From contig PCWG01000015.1 in assembly GCA_002787235.1 (NCBI GenBank), positions 1 through 64,000 of the forward strand: 64,000 bases of DNA. Direction: 5' to 3'. Position 1 is the first letter of the stretch. Each line of letters opens with the position of its first letter. Shown piece by piece: positions 1-8,739 of the stretch. A program made the translations under genes and the position numbers. The DNA comes from Nitrospinae bacterium CG11_big_fil_rev_8_21_14_0_20_45_15 (GTDB taxonomy: Bacteria; Nitrospinota; Nitrospinia; Nitrospinales; VA-1). Under the pieces are notes generated by a model, which was given only the letters and a program-made list of their open reading frames with translations, was not told where the DNA came from and did no database searches.

Positions 1-2245
1 ACCGCATTTGTTTGAGCTTTTCCTTGTGTTTGACGCCGAAACGTTGTTCTTCATCAATGATGACCAATCCAAGATCAGCAAACTGAACATCTTTTGACAG
101 GATGCGATGGGTGCCTATGAGGATATCCACTTCTCCATGCTTCAAGCCTTTCAAAACCTGTTTCTGCTCTTTAGGAGATACAAAGCGGGACAGGCAGGCG
201 ATATTCAAGGCAACGTTTTTGAAGCGTTCGAGAAAAGTTTTATAATGTTGTTGTGCGAGCAATGTGGTGGGGACAAGAACCGCAACCTGTTTCTTCTCGA
301 ATGCCACCTTAAAAGCCGCACGCATCGCTACTTCGGTTTTTCCGTAACCCACATCTCCACAAACGAGCCGATCCATGGGTTTGTCTTTTTCCAGATCCTC
401 CTCGATTTCTTCAATCGCTTTCAACTGATCGTCTGTTTCGACGTATTCAAAGGAGTCGGCAAATTCCTGCATTGGAATGGGATTGGGTCGATAGGCGTGC
501 CCTTCTGCCAACTCTCGAACCGCATAGAGTTTTAACAAATCTCCCGCCATTTCCTGCAAGGCCTTTTTCACCTTGCCCGTTTGTCGTTTCCAGGCAACAC
601 TGCCCAACTTGCTCAACGGCGGTGTCCCCTCCCCCGCGCCGACATACTTTTGGAGCAAACCCAAACCTTCCATGGGCACGTAGAGACGTTCTTTATCGGC
701 AAATAATAATTCCAGAAATTCACCGCCACTGAAATCCGTTGTCAGTTCACGGGTTCCCATATAGAGCCCGATGCCGTAATCGACATGGACCAGATAATCC
801 CCCGATTTTAAATCTTTAAACCCTCTCTGAAAACTTTGTGATTTGGGTTTTCTTCGTGCCGGTGCTTTATAACCTCGACCAAAAATTTCGTGTTCGGCGA
901 CGAAAACCGTATCGAATTCTGGGAACTCAAATCCCATACTCAACACGCCTTGATCGACGTCGTAATGCAAACGGTATTCGTCCTGCAATTCCTGAAGTCT
1001 TTTCGCTTGCCCCTTCGTGGGGGCTACCGTGATGATTTTACGATCCTCACCTTCCCAACTGAGTGCCTGCTCCGCCAGATTTTCAAATTGTCCGCGAAAC
1101 GGTGGATTGAGGGACACGTTGAAATGAAAGGTTGCGGGCTCACTGCTCATTTTCAATGCATTGAGGAATAAAATCTTACTATCCTTCAAACGAGAGAAAA
1201 ACTCGTCCCGCTTCATGAAAAAATCTTCAACCGGCGGCAAGGCATCGCCACGTTCCACTCCAGACGCGAATTCTTCCTCCGCAATATTGATGAAGGCATC
1301 CATTTTTTCAAGCACGGCATCTTCTTCATCGATGACCAGCAAAGTGCCTTCGGGCAGATAATCCATTAAAAAAGATCTCTGCTCATAATAAAAAGGCAGA
1401 TACCGCTCCATCCCGGAGAACATTCTCAACTGCATGATCTGCTCGACCGTTTCTTTGACATGACGGTCATCGGCCTTTTGACTCTGAGCCCTTGCAAGTA
1501 ATTTCTCCACCGCGCGTTTTGCCTGTCCTTCTGAGGGGCAAATTTCCTTTACGGGAAACAGAGAAACACTTTCCAATTCATTTGTCGATACTTGTGTGAC
1601 ACCATCAAACTGGCGGATGGCTTCGATTTCATCACCAAAAAATTCGATCCGGTGTGGCGCATGTTCAGAGGGCATATAAAAATCAACAATATCTCCGCGC
1701 ACACTGTAATCACCCTTCACTTCAACAATCGATACCCGGTTGTAGCCATTTTCCGCCAAACAGGTTTCCAGGAATTCGCGTTCGAGACTGTCGCCTTTTG
1801 CCAATGGAAATCTTTGAGAGACCAATTCTTTAGGAGGAACTACCGCTTGCAGAAACGCCGTCAGGGGTGTGACAAGAAATACATCCTTGTCTTCCAGACA
1901 ATGTGACAGGACCGAAAGTCTTTCGCCTTCGGTTTCTTTGAGTGGAGAAATATTTTCATAGGGCAAAATTTCCCATGATGGGAAGAATCCAGGAGTCGTT
2001 CCAGATTTCACAACCCGCTCAAAATACTTCAAATCGCCAAACAGGGTTTCAGCGGAATTGAATTCCGAAGACAGCACGCAAATGGGACCGGAATATTTTT
2101 TTTTGATTTGCGCCAGCAAGTACGCTTTAGAGGAACCCGGCAAACCCTCTGCCCGGGCGATACCACTCTCATTGCTTTTCAACCAGTCCCACAAGAGACC
2201 CACTGCAGTCTCGGTTGAGGCATTGCTTTCAATCGAAATATTCAT
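1..2245 (-). CDS. mfd: Transcription-repair coupling factor Mfd, N-terminal part (cut by window edge)
   Basis: Mfd is a DNA translocase that removes RNA polymerase stalled at lesions and recruits UvrA. The ORF is absent from the supplied track because it runs off the left edge, but translating the minus strand gives about 748 uninterrupted residues beginning MNISIESNAS. Seen in order: a UvrB-homology region (FFPSWEILPYENISP, PHRIEFFGDEIE), the RNAP-interacting domain (KSGDYLVHVDYGIGLYMG, LFADKERLYVP), then the start of the helicase core with Walker A (CGDVGYGKTEVAMRAAFK) and the motif II region (VIIDEEQRFGVKHKEKLK). Mfd is usually about 1,100-1,200 residues, so the C-terminal third lies outside. 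All plus-strand ORFs listed between 107 and 2306 are shadows of this gene. The start is the first ATG after an upstream stretch without coding character; a GTG lies just before it. Confidence 0.95.
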   Translation of the reverse strand, partial: MNISIESNASTETAVGLLWDWLKSNESGIARAEGLPGSSKAYLLAQIKKKYSGPICVLSSEFNSAETLFGDLKYFERVVKSGTTPGFFPSWEILPYENISPLKETEGERLSVLSHCLEDKDVFLVTPLTAFLQAVVPPKELVSQRFPLAKGDSLEREFLETCLAENGYNRVSIVEVKGDYSVRGDIVDFYMPSEHAPHRIEFFGDEIEAIRQFDGVTQVSTNELESVSLFPVKEICPSEGQAKRAVEKLLARAQSQKADDRHVKETVEQIMQLRMFSGMERYLPFYYEQRSFLMDYLPEGTLLVIDEEDAVLEKMDAFINIAEEEFASGVERGDALPPVEDFFMKRDEFFSRLKDSKILFLNALKMSSEPATFHFNVSLNPPFRGQFENLAEQALSWEGEDRKIITVAPTKGQAKRLQELQDEYRLHYDVDQGVLSMGFEFPEFDTVFVAEHEIFGRGYKAPARRKPKSQSFQRGFKDLKSGDYLVHVDYGIGLYMGTRELTTDFSGGEFLELLFADKERLYVPMEGLGLLQKYVGAGEGTPPLSKLGSVAWKRQTGKVKKALQEMAGDLLKLYAVRELAEGHAYRPNPIPMQEFADSFEYVETDDQLKAIEEIEEDLEKDKPMDRLVCGDVGYGKTEVAMRAAFKVAFEKKQVAVLVPTTLLAQQHYKTFLERFKNVALNIACLSRFVSPKEQKQVLKGLKHGEVDILIGTHRILSKDVQFADLGLVIIDEEQRFGVKHKEKLKQMR

Positions 2246-2316
2246 TCACTACCAGAAATTGGGAAAACGTTGGGGGAAGGTATCCAGGAATAGAGACAAG
2301 AAATAACGACAACTCG

Positions 2317-2697
2317 CTACGGATTATTACGTGCTGCTTGAGCCGGTGGGGATTTTAACAGATGCTCCCACTTGGGTTCCCCCTTGGGTTTGAAATTGAC
2401 GCAAACGATAAATGACGGTCCTTCAAAAAAATTCAATTTAAAATTCCCGCCGCCAAAACGATCTTTCAAGTACTCTTCAGGTCGGTCTCGAAATTGATTG
2501 AACTCTTCCAAAGTGAATTGGGCGATTTCGTGAAAGGAGATGACAACGCCTTCATAGATACCCACCAAAAGAACGCAATTCACATTCGCGTATATTTCTT
2601 CAAAACGACGGTCCATCTCTTCAGGAGAGGGATCACGCTTGAGTTCTCGTCTCAACTTGGGCTTATAATAGTCCCGGAAAGCTTTTTTAACCCACAC
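2317..2697 (-). CDS. Conserved hypothetical protein, 126 aa
   Basis: I do not recognise this protein. It reads as a soluble 126-residue chain with a basic N-terminus (KKAFRDYYKPKLRREL), an amphipathic acidic stretch, and a hydrophobic beta-like core (VNCVLLVGIYEGVVISFHEIAQF). It has no signal peptide, membrane helix or metal motif. The start is a GTG preceded by GAGG at suitable spacing; the overlapping ATG one base earlier is in another frame. It lies upstream of mfd on the same strand with about 70 bases between them, so co-transcription is possible. The overlapping plus-strand ORF 2494-2715 is treated as its shadow. Confidence 0.6.
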   Translation of the reverse strand: MWVKKAFRDYYKPKLRRELKRDPSPEEMDRRFEEIYANVNCVLLVGIYEGVVISFHEIAQFTLEEFNQFRDRPEEYLKDRFGGGNFKLNFFEGPSFIVCVNFKPKGEPKWEHLLKSPPAQAARNNP

Positions 2698-3041
2698 ATT
2701 GGCCTCGATTTATAGAGCGTTTTCTTATTCAAGAGAAAAGGAAACAGAGAAAGCCCCGCAAGTTAAAAATCCTTGAAGGGCGTAACAGAACTTTTATTTA
2801 ACTGTAGGGAAAAACAAAAAATCATTAAAGGTACATCATTACGGAATACAGGTTCATCTCAAGCTCCCTTTATATTTTCTAGCATAAATCAGTAAATGAA
2901 ACAATGAATTAAACCTGGCTAAAGCAACGGGTATCATTTTCTCAATTGTGAAATCCTCTCACTTTCCTTATACTTTCATCATTTTTCAGGCTCTGCCCTG
3001 AATGTGTTTTAAATTAATTCCTTACTTCAAAATTATATCTT
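2698..3041. other. Intergenic region between divergent genes
   Basis: An AT-rich 344-base stretch between the minus-strand hypothetical gene and aguB. I see no ORF, tRNA or convincing hairpin with a T-tract. It presumably holds divergent promoters, but no clear -35/-10 pair stands out. Confidence 0.4.
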
Positions 3042-3917
3042 ATGTCTTCTCCAAATACCGTTCGGCTGGGGCTGATCCAATCGGTCTGCGTTACCGACAC
3101 AGAAACAAATCTGCAAACGGCTTTGGATTCAGCCGCTACGGCTGTTGAGCGCGGTGCGCAAATCGTCTGCCTGCCGGAAATGTATCGTTCGCGCTACTTC
3201 TGCCAGACGGAAGATCATTCTCTCTTCGACCTCGCGGAGACCATTCCAGGTCCATCAACAAATGCGTTTCAAGCTTTTGCCTTGAAGCATCAGGTGGTGA
3301 TGGTGGTCCCGATTTTTGAAAAAAGAGCGCAGGGCCTCTATCACAATTCTGCGGTGGTGATCGATGCCGATGGTTCTATCGCGGGCATGTACAGGAAGAT
3401 GCACATCCCTGACGATCCCTGTTTTTACGAAAAATTTTATTTCACTCCCGGCGATCTTGGTTTCCGCAGTTTTGATACCAGATACGGACGCATCGGGGTT
3501 CTCATCTGCTGGGACCAATGGTTCCCGGAAGCGGCGCGTTTGACCGCTCTCACCGGGGCTCAAATCCTGTTCTATCCAACCGCTATCGGATTTCAGGATT
3601 GCGATGCTCAATATGCAACCCGGCAAAGGGAGGCCTGGCAAACGGTGCAACGCGGGCACGCCATAAGCAATGGGGTTTTTGTAGCATCAGTGAACCGTTT
3701 TGGCCGAGAGGATGCCCTGCAATTCTGGGGCAATTCTTTTGTATCCGATCCTTTTGGAGCAATCATCGCGCAGGGCCCTAATGATCGGGCGGAAATTCTG
3801 CTGGCGGATTGCGATTTGAACCTCATTGAGGAGACTCGAAGAAACTGGCCTTTTCTGCGCGACCGCCGTGTCGACGCCTATTCAAATATTTTAAAGCTCT
3901 ATGACGATGAAAAATAA
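3042..3917 (+). CDS. aguB: N-carbamoylputrescine amidase (nitrilase superfamily)
   Basis: Hydrolyses N-carbamoylputrescine to putrescine, CO2 and ammonia, the second step of the agmatine route to polyamines, in the cytoplasm. At 291 aa it matches the AguB length. The nitrilase-superfamily triad is visible: Glu46 (CLPEMYRS), Lys119 (MYRKMHIPDD) and Cys156 (LICWDQWFPE). The PDDPCFYEKFYFTPGD segment is typical of AguB rather than other amidases. The stop overlaps the start of aguA by 17 bases, so the two are translationally coupled and the pathway assignment supports both. Upstream DNA lacks a strong Shine-Dalgarno, but the N-terminal alignment to the family fits this ATG. Confidence 0.93.
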   Translation: MSSPNTVRLGLIQSVCVTDTETNLQTALDSAATAVERGAQIVCLPEMYRSRYFCQTEDHSLFDLAETIPGPSTNAFQAFALKHQVVMVVPIFEKRAQGLYHNSAVVIDADGSIAGMYRKMHIPDDPCFYEKFYFTPGDLGFRSFDTRYGRIGVLICWDQWFPEAARLTALTGAQILFYPTAIGFQDCDAQYATRQREAWQTVQRGHAISNGVFVASVNRFGREDALQFWGNSFVSDPFGAIIAQGPNDRAEILLADCDLNLIEETRRNWPFLRDRRVDAYSNILKLYDDEK

Positions 3918-4956
3918 TCCCGCTTCTCTTGGCTACCGCATGCCTGCGGAATGGGAACCGCAGTCTGGCATTTGGCTTGCTTGGCCGCACAATCCCGATA
4001 CCTGGCCAGGTAAAAATCTGGCAGACATTGAATCCGTTTATATCGACATTGCCCAAGCTCTCTGCAACGAGGAAACGGTCCATATTCTGGTCAATGATTT
4101 TGCCGGACGCGATAAGGCAAAAATGCTTTTAGCGGAAAGGAAACTTTCCTCTGAGCAAATCAAACTGCACATCATTGCGCACAATGATTCCTGGATACGT
4201 GACTACGGTCCTAATTTTATCATTCGTGAATTTGAGGGCCAAAAACAACTGGCATTCAATAATTGGGGATTCAATTCCTGGGGCGGAAAGTATCCCTGGA
4301 ATCTGGACAACAAAGTGAATGACCATATCGCATCGGCTTTGTCTATCGATCAATTCAAACCGGGAATCGTTCTTGAAGGTGGTGCCATTGAAGTCAACGG
4401 TCAAGGCCTTTGTTTGACGACCGGATCCTGCCTTCTCAACGAAAGCCGAAATGGCAAGGTCACCCAAGAGGCAATGGAACGCTATCTACAGGATCATTTG
4501 GGGATATCGAAGACGATTTGGCTGGAAGGTGGTTTTCTGGATGGAGACGATACCGATGGACACATCGATAATCTGGCCCGGTTTGTTTCCCCTTCTACGG
4601 TTGTCTGTGTCGTAGAGGAGAACCCTGCGGACCCCAATTACGAGGGGCTTGCCAAAAACCGCAAAACACTGGAACAGGCAACCGATCTGGAAGGGAATCC
4701 TTTAACCGTCATCCCTCTTCCTATGCCCGATCCGGTCATGGATCAAGGTATTCGTCTGCCGGCAAGCTATGCTAATTTTTATATTGGGAATCGAACGGTT
4801 TTATTACCAGCCTACGGGGGGGAGAAGGATAAACTCGTAGAAAAACTACTGCGACCTCTATTTCCAAATCGTGAAATAGTACCCATTCACTCTACAGATT
4901 TGATCGCGGGCCTGGGAGGAATTCACTGCATCAGCCAGCAAATGCCCTCCACTTAA
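3901..4956 (+). CDS. aguA: Agmatine deiminase
   Basis: Converts agmatine to N-carbamoylputrescine, the substrate of the upstream aguB product. The protein has 351 aa, within the usual range. Family motifs are intact: WEPQSGIWLAWPHNPDTWPG near the N-terminus, SWIRDYGPNF, DGDDTDGHIDNLARF with catalytic His/Asp residues, and the nucleophile Cys near residue 343 in GGIHCISQQ. It belongs to the guanidino-group-modifying (porphyromonas-type peptidyl-arginine deiminase) fold. A second ATG two codons in is an equally possible start. With aguB it makes a two-gene putrescine operon; no arginine decarboxylase is in the window. Confidence 0.94.
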   Translation: MTMKNNPASLGYRMPAEWEPQSGIWLAWPHNPDTWPGKNLADIESVYIDIAQALCNEETVHILVNDFAGRDKAKMLLAERKLSSEQIKLHIIAHNDSWIRDYGPNFIIREFEGQKQLAFNNWGFNSWGGKYPWNLDNKVNDHIASALSIDQFKPGIVLEGGAIEVNGQGLCLTTGSCLLNESRNGKVTQEAMERYLQDHLGISKTIWLEGGFLDGDDTDGHIDNLARFVSPSTVVCVVEENPADPNYEGLAKNRKTLEQATDLEGNPLTVIPLPMPDPVMDQGIRLPASYANFYIGNRTVLLPAYGGEKDKLVEKLLRPLFPNREIVPIHSTDLIAGLGGIHCISQQMPST

Positions 4957-4986
4957 AATTAAAATCGACTGACTGCGTTCGTCTTC

Positions 4987-5322
4987 TCAGTTGGCTACTT
5001 TTTCGGGACTCTTAGCGACTGCAATATTTGCGGGAGGAGAAGTTTTCAAATGAGCTACTTCTTTTTCCAGAGACCGAACGGTCCTGTTAAGACACATATT
5101 AGCTCCCGACAATTTCACTTTTTCTAATTTTCCAAATAACCATGCAATGAAAAAACCAACTGCGAATGCAGTCAGAATTCCGTTGATCACTGTAATGTGA
5201 AAGGAATGCACCTGAAGTTGGAAATCATAATAGTGGATCTCCATAGAACCAAGATTTTCCAAGGCCAAAGCAGAGACAATGATAAGAAATAGAAGTGTCA
5301 GTATGATTTTAATAGCAGGCAT
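4987..5322 (-). CDS. LapA-like (DUF1049) inner-membrane protein
   Basis: A 111-residue membrane protein with two predicted helices (IKIILTLLFLIIVSALALENL and ITVINGILTAFAVGFFIAWLFGK), followed by a cytoplasmic coiled-coil-like tail with RSLEKEVAHLK. This layout is typical of the LapA/DUF1049 family, which in E. coli acts with LapB in lipopolysaccharide assembly control; function here is inferred from fold only. The ORF track starts at 5391, but that start overlaps a TATAAT-like box and lacks a Shine-Dalgarno. I prefer the internal ATG at 5322 (MPAIKIIL), directly before the first helix. The ORF converges with aguA, 30 bases apart. Confidence 0.7.
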   Translation of the reverse strand: MPAIKIILTLLFLIIVSALALENLGSMEIHYYDFQLQVHSFHITVINGILTAFAVGFFIAWLFGKLEKVKLSGANMCLNRTVRSLEKEVAHLKTSPPANIAVAKSPEKVAN

Positions 5323-5361
5323 TATTTGTCTTATACTAGAGGGGTTATAAACGGATACAAT

Positions 5362-5382
5362 CCCCCTCAATAATTGAGGGGG
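5362..5382. repeat. Perfect 9-bp inverted repeat in the LapA-like gene leader
   Basis: CCCCCTCAA-TAA-TTGAGGGGG forms a perfect 9-bp stem with a 3-nt loop. On the minus strand a TATAAT box (5390-5395) lies just upstream, so the hairpin would sit at the very 5' end of the transcript. No T-tract follows on either strand, which argues against a simple terminator. Confidence 0.6.
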
Positions 5383-5437
5383 ACTTGCCATTATACGCTA
5401 ATTTAGTTAAGCCTCCACACCCATATAGCGACTTCGA

Positions 5438-6589
5438 CTAAAGGTCTTCATCTTCCTTTTCATCTTCGTCGTCATCTTCAGCGTCACCTTCTGGCTCTTC
5501 TGCAGGAGCTTCACTGGCGTGCTCTTCAGCAGGGGCGTCACTGGCATGCTCTTCAGCAGGGGCGTCACTGGCATGCTCTTCAGCAGGAGCTTCACTGGCA
5601 TGCTCTTCTGCAGGAGCTTCACTGGCATGCTCTTCAGCAGGAGCAGCTTCGCTCGCATGAGTTTCCTCCGCAGGGGCTTCACTGTCGTGTCCTTCAGAAG
5701 TTTCACCATCCTCGCCATCTTCGCCATCTTCAGCTTCGCCGTCCTCAGCCTCACCTTCTGGCTCTTCACTACCGCTGGCGTGCTCTTCTACAGCCTCACT
5801 GGCATGCTTTTCAGGAGCTTCGCTCACGTGCTCTTCTGCATGAGCCGGGCTTTTAGAGTGTGAAGTATCCAGATCGCTCTCGTCTTCTCGAACTTCAACG
5901 GTGCCAGTGGACGAACCGGAGGAGACACCAAAATCATTCAGTAACGCTTCGATACTTTTGGCAATGTTGCCGGACTTGGCTTTGACTTCTGCAGAATCAC
6001 CCATAGAAAGATCGGTGACAGTAACCAGAGCGCGTTTGAGCTCCATAATAGCCATGGATCGTTCGTAGTTCCCTACCTTAGACTTCAACTTATCTACGTT
6101 TGTATTGACTGTTTCAAATTTATCATCAATCTCTTTTCGCAGTGGATCAAACTTATCATTCAACTCAGCAACCGTTGCGCCCACCTCGTCAACCTTGGTC
6201 CCCATACCTTTTACGGAGTCTTCAACAGCTGTTACGCTGGCACCAAATGTTTTGATGCTGGCATCCACTTCGTTGACTTTAGAGTCAGCTTTGACCAGGC
6301 GGTCATCCAGATCGCGGATGAAAAACAGGACAAACAGAATACCAATACCAAGAAGTCCAAAACCTAAAAAGGCAATTGCCTTAAACATGCTCAGATCTTC
6401 CACTTCCTTATTTACGTCTGGAAGGGGCTTGTCATATTCAGCTTCGAGGTTATCTTCCTCACTGTCTCCTTGAGCATAATAAGAGCTGGCGTCTTCATTT
6501 TCTTCCTTTTTAATCTCTTCAAGCCGATCCTCGGAAGTTTCCTCCGCTTTGCTCTCTTCGTTCTCTTTTCCGTCTTTACTGTCGGTCAT
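5438..6589 (-). CDS. Single-pass membrane protein with acidic AEEHASEAP repeat tail
   Basis: A 383-residue protein of unknown function. In order: an acidic, disordered N-terminus (1-65); one strong transmembrane helix at about 68-90 (FKAIAFLGFGLLGIGILFVLFFI); a long helical/coiled-coil region with heptad-like spacing (about 95-190); then a low-complexity acidic tail dominated by near-identical nine-residue units of the type EAPAEEHAS and ending in Asp/Glu. The start is well supported by GGGAGG about 6 bases before the ATG. The tail is encoded by a 27-bp tandem repeat, so its length is likely variable between strains. The 5407-5769 minus ORF and the 5519-5863 plus ORF are repeat-derived shadows. 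Tail sidedness is not determinable; its histidine/acid content could bind metal, which is only a guess. Confidence 0.75.
   Translation of the reverse strand: MTDSKDGKENEESKAEETSEDRLEEIKKEENEDASSYYAQGDSEEDNLEAEYDKPLPDVNKEVEDLSMFKAIAFLGFGLLGIGILFVLFFIRDLDDRLVKADSKVNEVDASIKTFGASVTAVEDSVKGMGTKVDEVGATVAELNDKFDPLRKEIDDKFETVNTNVDKLKSKVGNYERSMAIMELKRALVTVTDLSMGDSAEVKAKSGNIAKSIEALLNDFGVSSGSSTGTVEVREDESDLDTSHSKSPAHAEEHVSEAPEKHASEAVEEHASGSEEPEGEAEDGEAEDGEDGEDGETSEGHDSEAPAEETHASEAAPAEEHASEAPAEEHASEAPAEEHASDAPAEEHASDAPAEEHASEAPAEEPEGDAEDDDEDEKEDEDL
5502..5636. repeat. Tandem 27-bp repeat, five units
   Basis: Five adjacent units of the form gcaggagcttcactggcatg..., differing at a few positions, with degenerate flanking units. 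Each encodes nine residues in the minus-strand gene, so copy-number changes keep the frame. Confidence 0.85.
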
Positions 6590-6902
6590 ACTTTCCTCCC
6601 AATCAACCTTTGTAAATTATATTTTGATTTACCTTTATTTAAATACTATAAACCCGAACACCAAGCTCGAGAATTTTCCAAATCAAAAACGCAAAATCTT
6701 CCCCAGTTTGTACTATAATAAACGTATGATATTTGCAACTTGATCTGACTCAATACGACTATTATTTTTGGACAATGACGGGGAATTCGCTCTCCCTTGG
6801 GTTCACCTAAGAATAAGTGTCTGATAGTCCCAATAATGCCAAGCCCTGAACGAATAACAGGCAGGCATTTAATCCTATACTAAAACAGGACTCTAAGCGA
6901 AA
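6590..6902. other. Intergenic region between divergent genes
   Basis: A 313-base AT-rich spacer between the repeat membrane protein and the sulfurtransferase. No ORF of substance and no hairpin-terminator seen. A TATAAT-like box at 6616-6621 on the minus strand could serve the minus-strand gene but lacks a good -35. Confidence 0.4.
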
Positions 6903-7847
6903 ATGAAGGTTGATCTTACTAGTGGCTTCGCATATTTGTCAAGAAAAAACAAATTTTTAAGTATCCCCATTCTGGGTCTCATTTGTATCACATTTTACTT
7001 CAATAGTTTCGCAATCGCAGAAGGTTTGGATCGTGGTTTTATATACTCAAAACAGCTGTCTGAACTCTCCACAGACAGACGCGTTATCATTGATACTCGC
7101 TCTGCCTGGAAATATTTTATCGGGCACATTCCTGATTCCGTTAATCTTTCCGATTGGCGAGATTTTACTGAAAAAGAAGGCGTTCCAGGCATCCTGATTA
7201 AAAATAAAACCGAAATTGCTAAAAAGCTGAGTGCTTTGGGCATTGACAAGTCTAAGGAGATCATCATTTACGGCGATCCTCTTGATCCCTGGCGTATCGA
7301 TGGAAGGATTTACTGGATGCTGGAGTTTTACGGTTTCTCCAATCTGTATTTATTGGATGGGGGGGTCGATCAGTGGAGCCAATCTGGCGGGGCAATATCT
7401 CGGGGTAAACAATTTGATACGGTGACAACTTCTTTGCAAGCTGAAGATATCCTCTTCAATTGGAATATCAGTGCGGATAAAAACTGGATAAAGCAACGAT
7501 TGGGCTCTGCGAACCTCGCGATCATTGATAATCGGATCGAAAAAGAGTATAAGGGCTCGACGCCATATGGCTCACCACGTGGAGGTCATATTCCTGGTGC
7601 GAAGCACATTGACTGGCGTGATTTTTTTAATCAACAGGGGCAACTAAAAAGTAAGCCTGAACTTTTATCCATTCTGAACAAAAACGGCATACAGGATGGA
7701 ATGGAAGTTGTCGTTTACTGCACCGGTGGGGTGCGTTCGGCAATGGCCTATTTCGTTTTCAAATACCTTGGATTTCCCGTAAGAAATTATGACGGCTCCT
7801 GGTGGGATTGGAGCCAAGACCTTGATATGCCAATAGAAAATTCCTAA
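6903..7847 (+). CDS. Two-domain sulfurtransferase (rhodanese), exported or membrane-anchored
   Basis: Transfers sulfane sulfur (thiosulfate or 3-mercaptopyruvate type) via a cysteine persulfide. The 314 residues hold an N-terminal hydrophobic segment (FLSIPILGLICITFYFNSFAIAEG) compatible with a signal peptide or anchor, so the enzyme probably acts in the periplasm. A first rhodanese-like domain follows (DTRSAWKYFIGHIPDSVNLSDW) that seems to lack the catalytic Cys. The second, catalytic domain carries the active-site loop VVYCTGGVRSAMA, with its cysteine at about residue 273. The stop overlaps the next gene as TAATG, so a Rieske protein is translated from the same message. The true acceptor cannot be told from sequence. 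Confidence 0.85.
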   Translation: MKVDLTSGFAYLSRKNKFLSIPILGLICITFYFNSFAIAEGLDRGFIYSKQLSELSTDRRVIIDTRSAWKYFIGHIPDSVNLSDWRDFTEKEGVPGILIKNKTEIAKKLSALGIDKSKEIIIYGDPLDPWRIDGRIYWMLEFYGFSNLYLLDGGVDQWSQSGGAISRGKQFDTVTTSLQAEDILFNWNISADKNWIKQRLGSANLAIIDNRIEKEYKGSTPYGSPRGGHIPGAKHIDWRDFFNQQGQLKSKPELLSILNKNGIQDGMEVVVYCTGGVRSAMAYFVFKYLGFPVRNYDGSWWDWSQDLDMPIENS

Positions 7848-8167
7848 TGAGTGAAGACTACTTTATGGCGGGGAATTCCATCCCCGTTGGGCAACGACTA
7901 CGCATCGAAAAAGACGGGCAGAGGATCAGCGTTTTTAATATAGATGGAAATTATCACGCCATTGTCGATGCTTGCCCGCACAAACTGACAGCACCTTTAT
8001 TTCGCGGCACTCTGGAGGGTGAAACCATTCAATGCCCGAATCATGGTTTCTGCTTCGACTTGAATACCGGCGAGTGCAACAAAGGACCTCACCTCAAAGC
8101 CGTTGTTTTTCATGTGCGTGAAGAAAATGGGAAAATCTTCATTGGTCCTCCCAAAAACGAATCATAA
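7847..8167 (+). CDS. Rieske [2Fe-2S] ferredoxin-like protein
   Basis: A 106-residue single-domain Rieske protein. Both ligand boxes are present: CPHKL (Cys-x-His) and CPNHGF (Cys-x-x-His), 17-20 residues apart with intervening GETIQ. It resembles the stand-alone NirD/BphF-type ferredoxins and carries no signal peptide or membrane helix. The ATG overlaps the stop of the upstream sulfurtransferase (TAATG), implying coupling, although the sulfurtransferase appears exported and this protein does not. It could be an electron donor to an oxygenase or reductase encoded elsewhere; no partner is next to it. Confidence 0.85.
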   Translation: MSEDYFMAGNSIPVGQRLRIEKDGQRISVFNIDGNYHAIVDACPHKLTAPLFRGTLEGETIQCPNHGFCFDLNTGECNKGPHLKAVVFHVREENGKIFIGPPKNES

Positions 8168-8325
8168 AAAACACCTCCAACTCCAACTCGATCTACACTT
8201 TTTGCAATGGCTTGACTGAGAATATTTTTAACAAATTCATTTCCCCTGTAAAGTCAAGATTCAACTCGTGCTTTTCAAATCGGCCCGCCCGTCTTTAGCC
8301 CATACGAATTTTTCAAACCGATCTC

Positions 8326-8739
8326 TTAGTGATGTGATCCTTCCTCGGGACCCGGAGCGGGAGGTGCATAACCACCAGAACCTTCTTCCTGGCTACCTTC
8401 ATGACCGTGCTCGTGTTGTGATCCTTCCTCCATCATCTCATTTCTCATCGGGCGACCCAGTGCTTCCGAGGCATGCTTCAATGCTTCGCTGTAATGTGTC
8501 AATGCTTCCTTTGCATGATTCACCGCCGTTTGACCATGTTGCTTCAGTTCGGGACTGGCATCATCCATTTGCAATGCAAATTCCAGATGTTTGACCATTT
8601 CTTCCAAATGTAAAAAACCTTCTTCACCATGGCCCAAGGCAACGCTGGCATGCCCCATGGCCTGCCCGTAACTATTTCCAGTCAAAAACAAAAGCATCGT
8701 TAAAGATAAAAATAATTTATGCAAAACATTAAACCGCAT
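8326..8739 (-). CDS. SmbP-like small periplasmic metal-binding protein
   Basis: 137 residues with a clear signal peptide (FLSLTMLLFLTGNSYGQA). The mature part is helical with histidines at heptad-like spacing (HASVALGHGEEGFLHLEEMVKHLEFAL, HAKEALTHYSEALKHASEALG), as in SmbP, the copper-binding protein described from Nitrosomonas europaea. A low-complexity tail rich in His, Glu and Gly ends in HH. The likely role is buffering copper or other divalent metals in the periplasm. It stands alone between the Rieske gene (convergent, about 160 bases) and an insertion sequence. Metal identity is inferred from the family, not seen. Confidence 0.8.
   Translation of the reverse strand: MRFNVLHKLFLSLTMLLFLTGNSYGQAMGHASVALGHGEEGFLHLEEMVKHLEFALQMDDASPELKQHGQTAVNHAKEALTHYSEALKHASEALGRPMRNEMMEEGSQHEHGHEGSQEEGSGGYAPPAPGPEEGSHH

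Noticed and set aside
107-2306. Plus-strand ORFs over the left end
   Set aside because: They are shadows of the minus-strand mfd frame, which is continuous and has clear Mfd motifs.
5502-5636. Regular short repeats as a possible CRISPR array
   Set aside because: Units are directly adjacent with no spacers and encode a protein repeat.
5407-5769. 120-aa minus ORF with KSMPVTPLL repeats
   Set aside because: Same tandem DNA repeat read in the wrong frame; the acidic frame has the Shine-Dalgarno and continuous domains.
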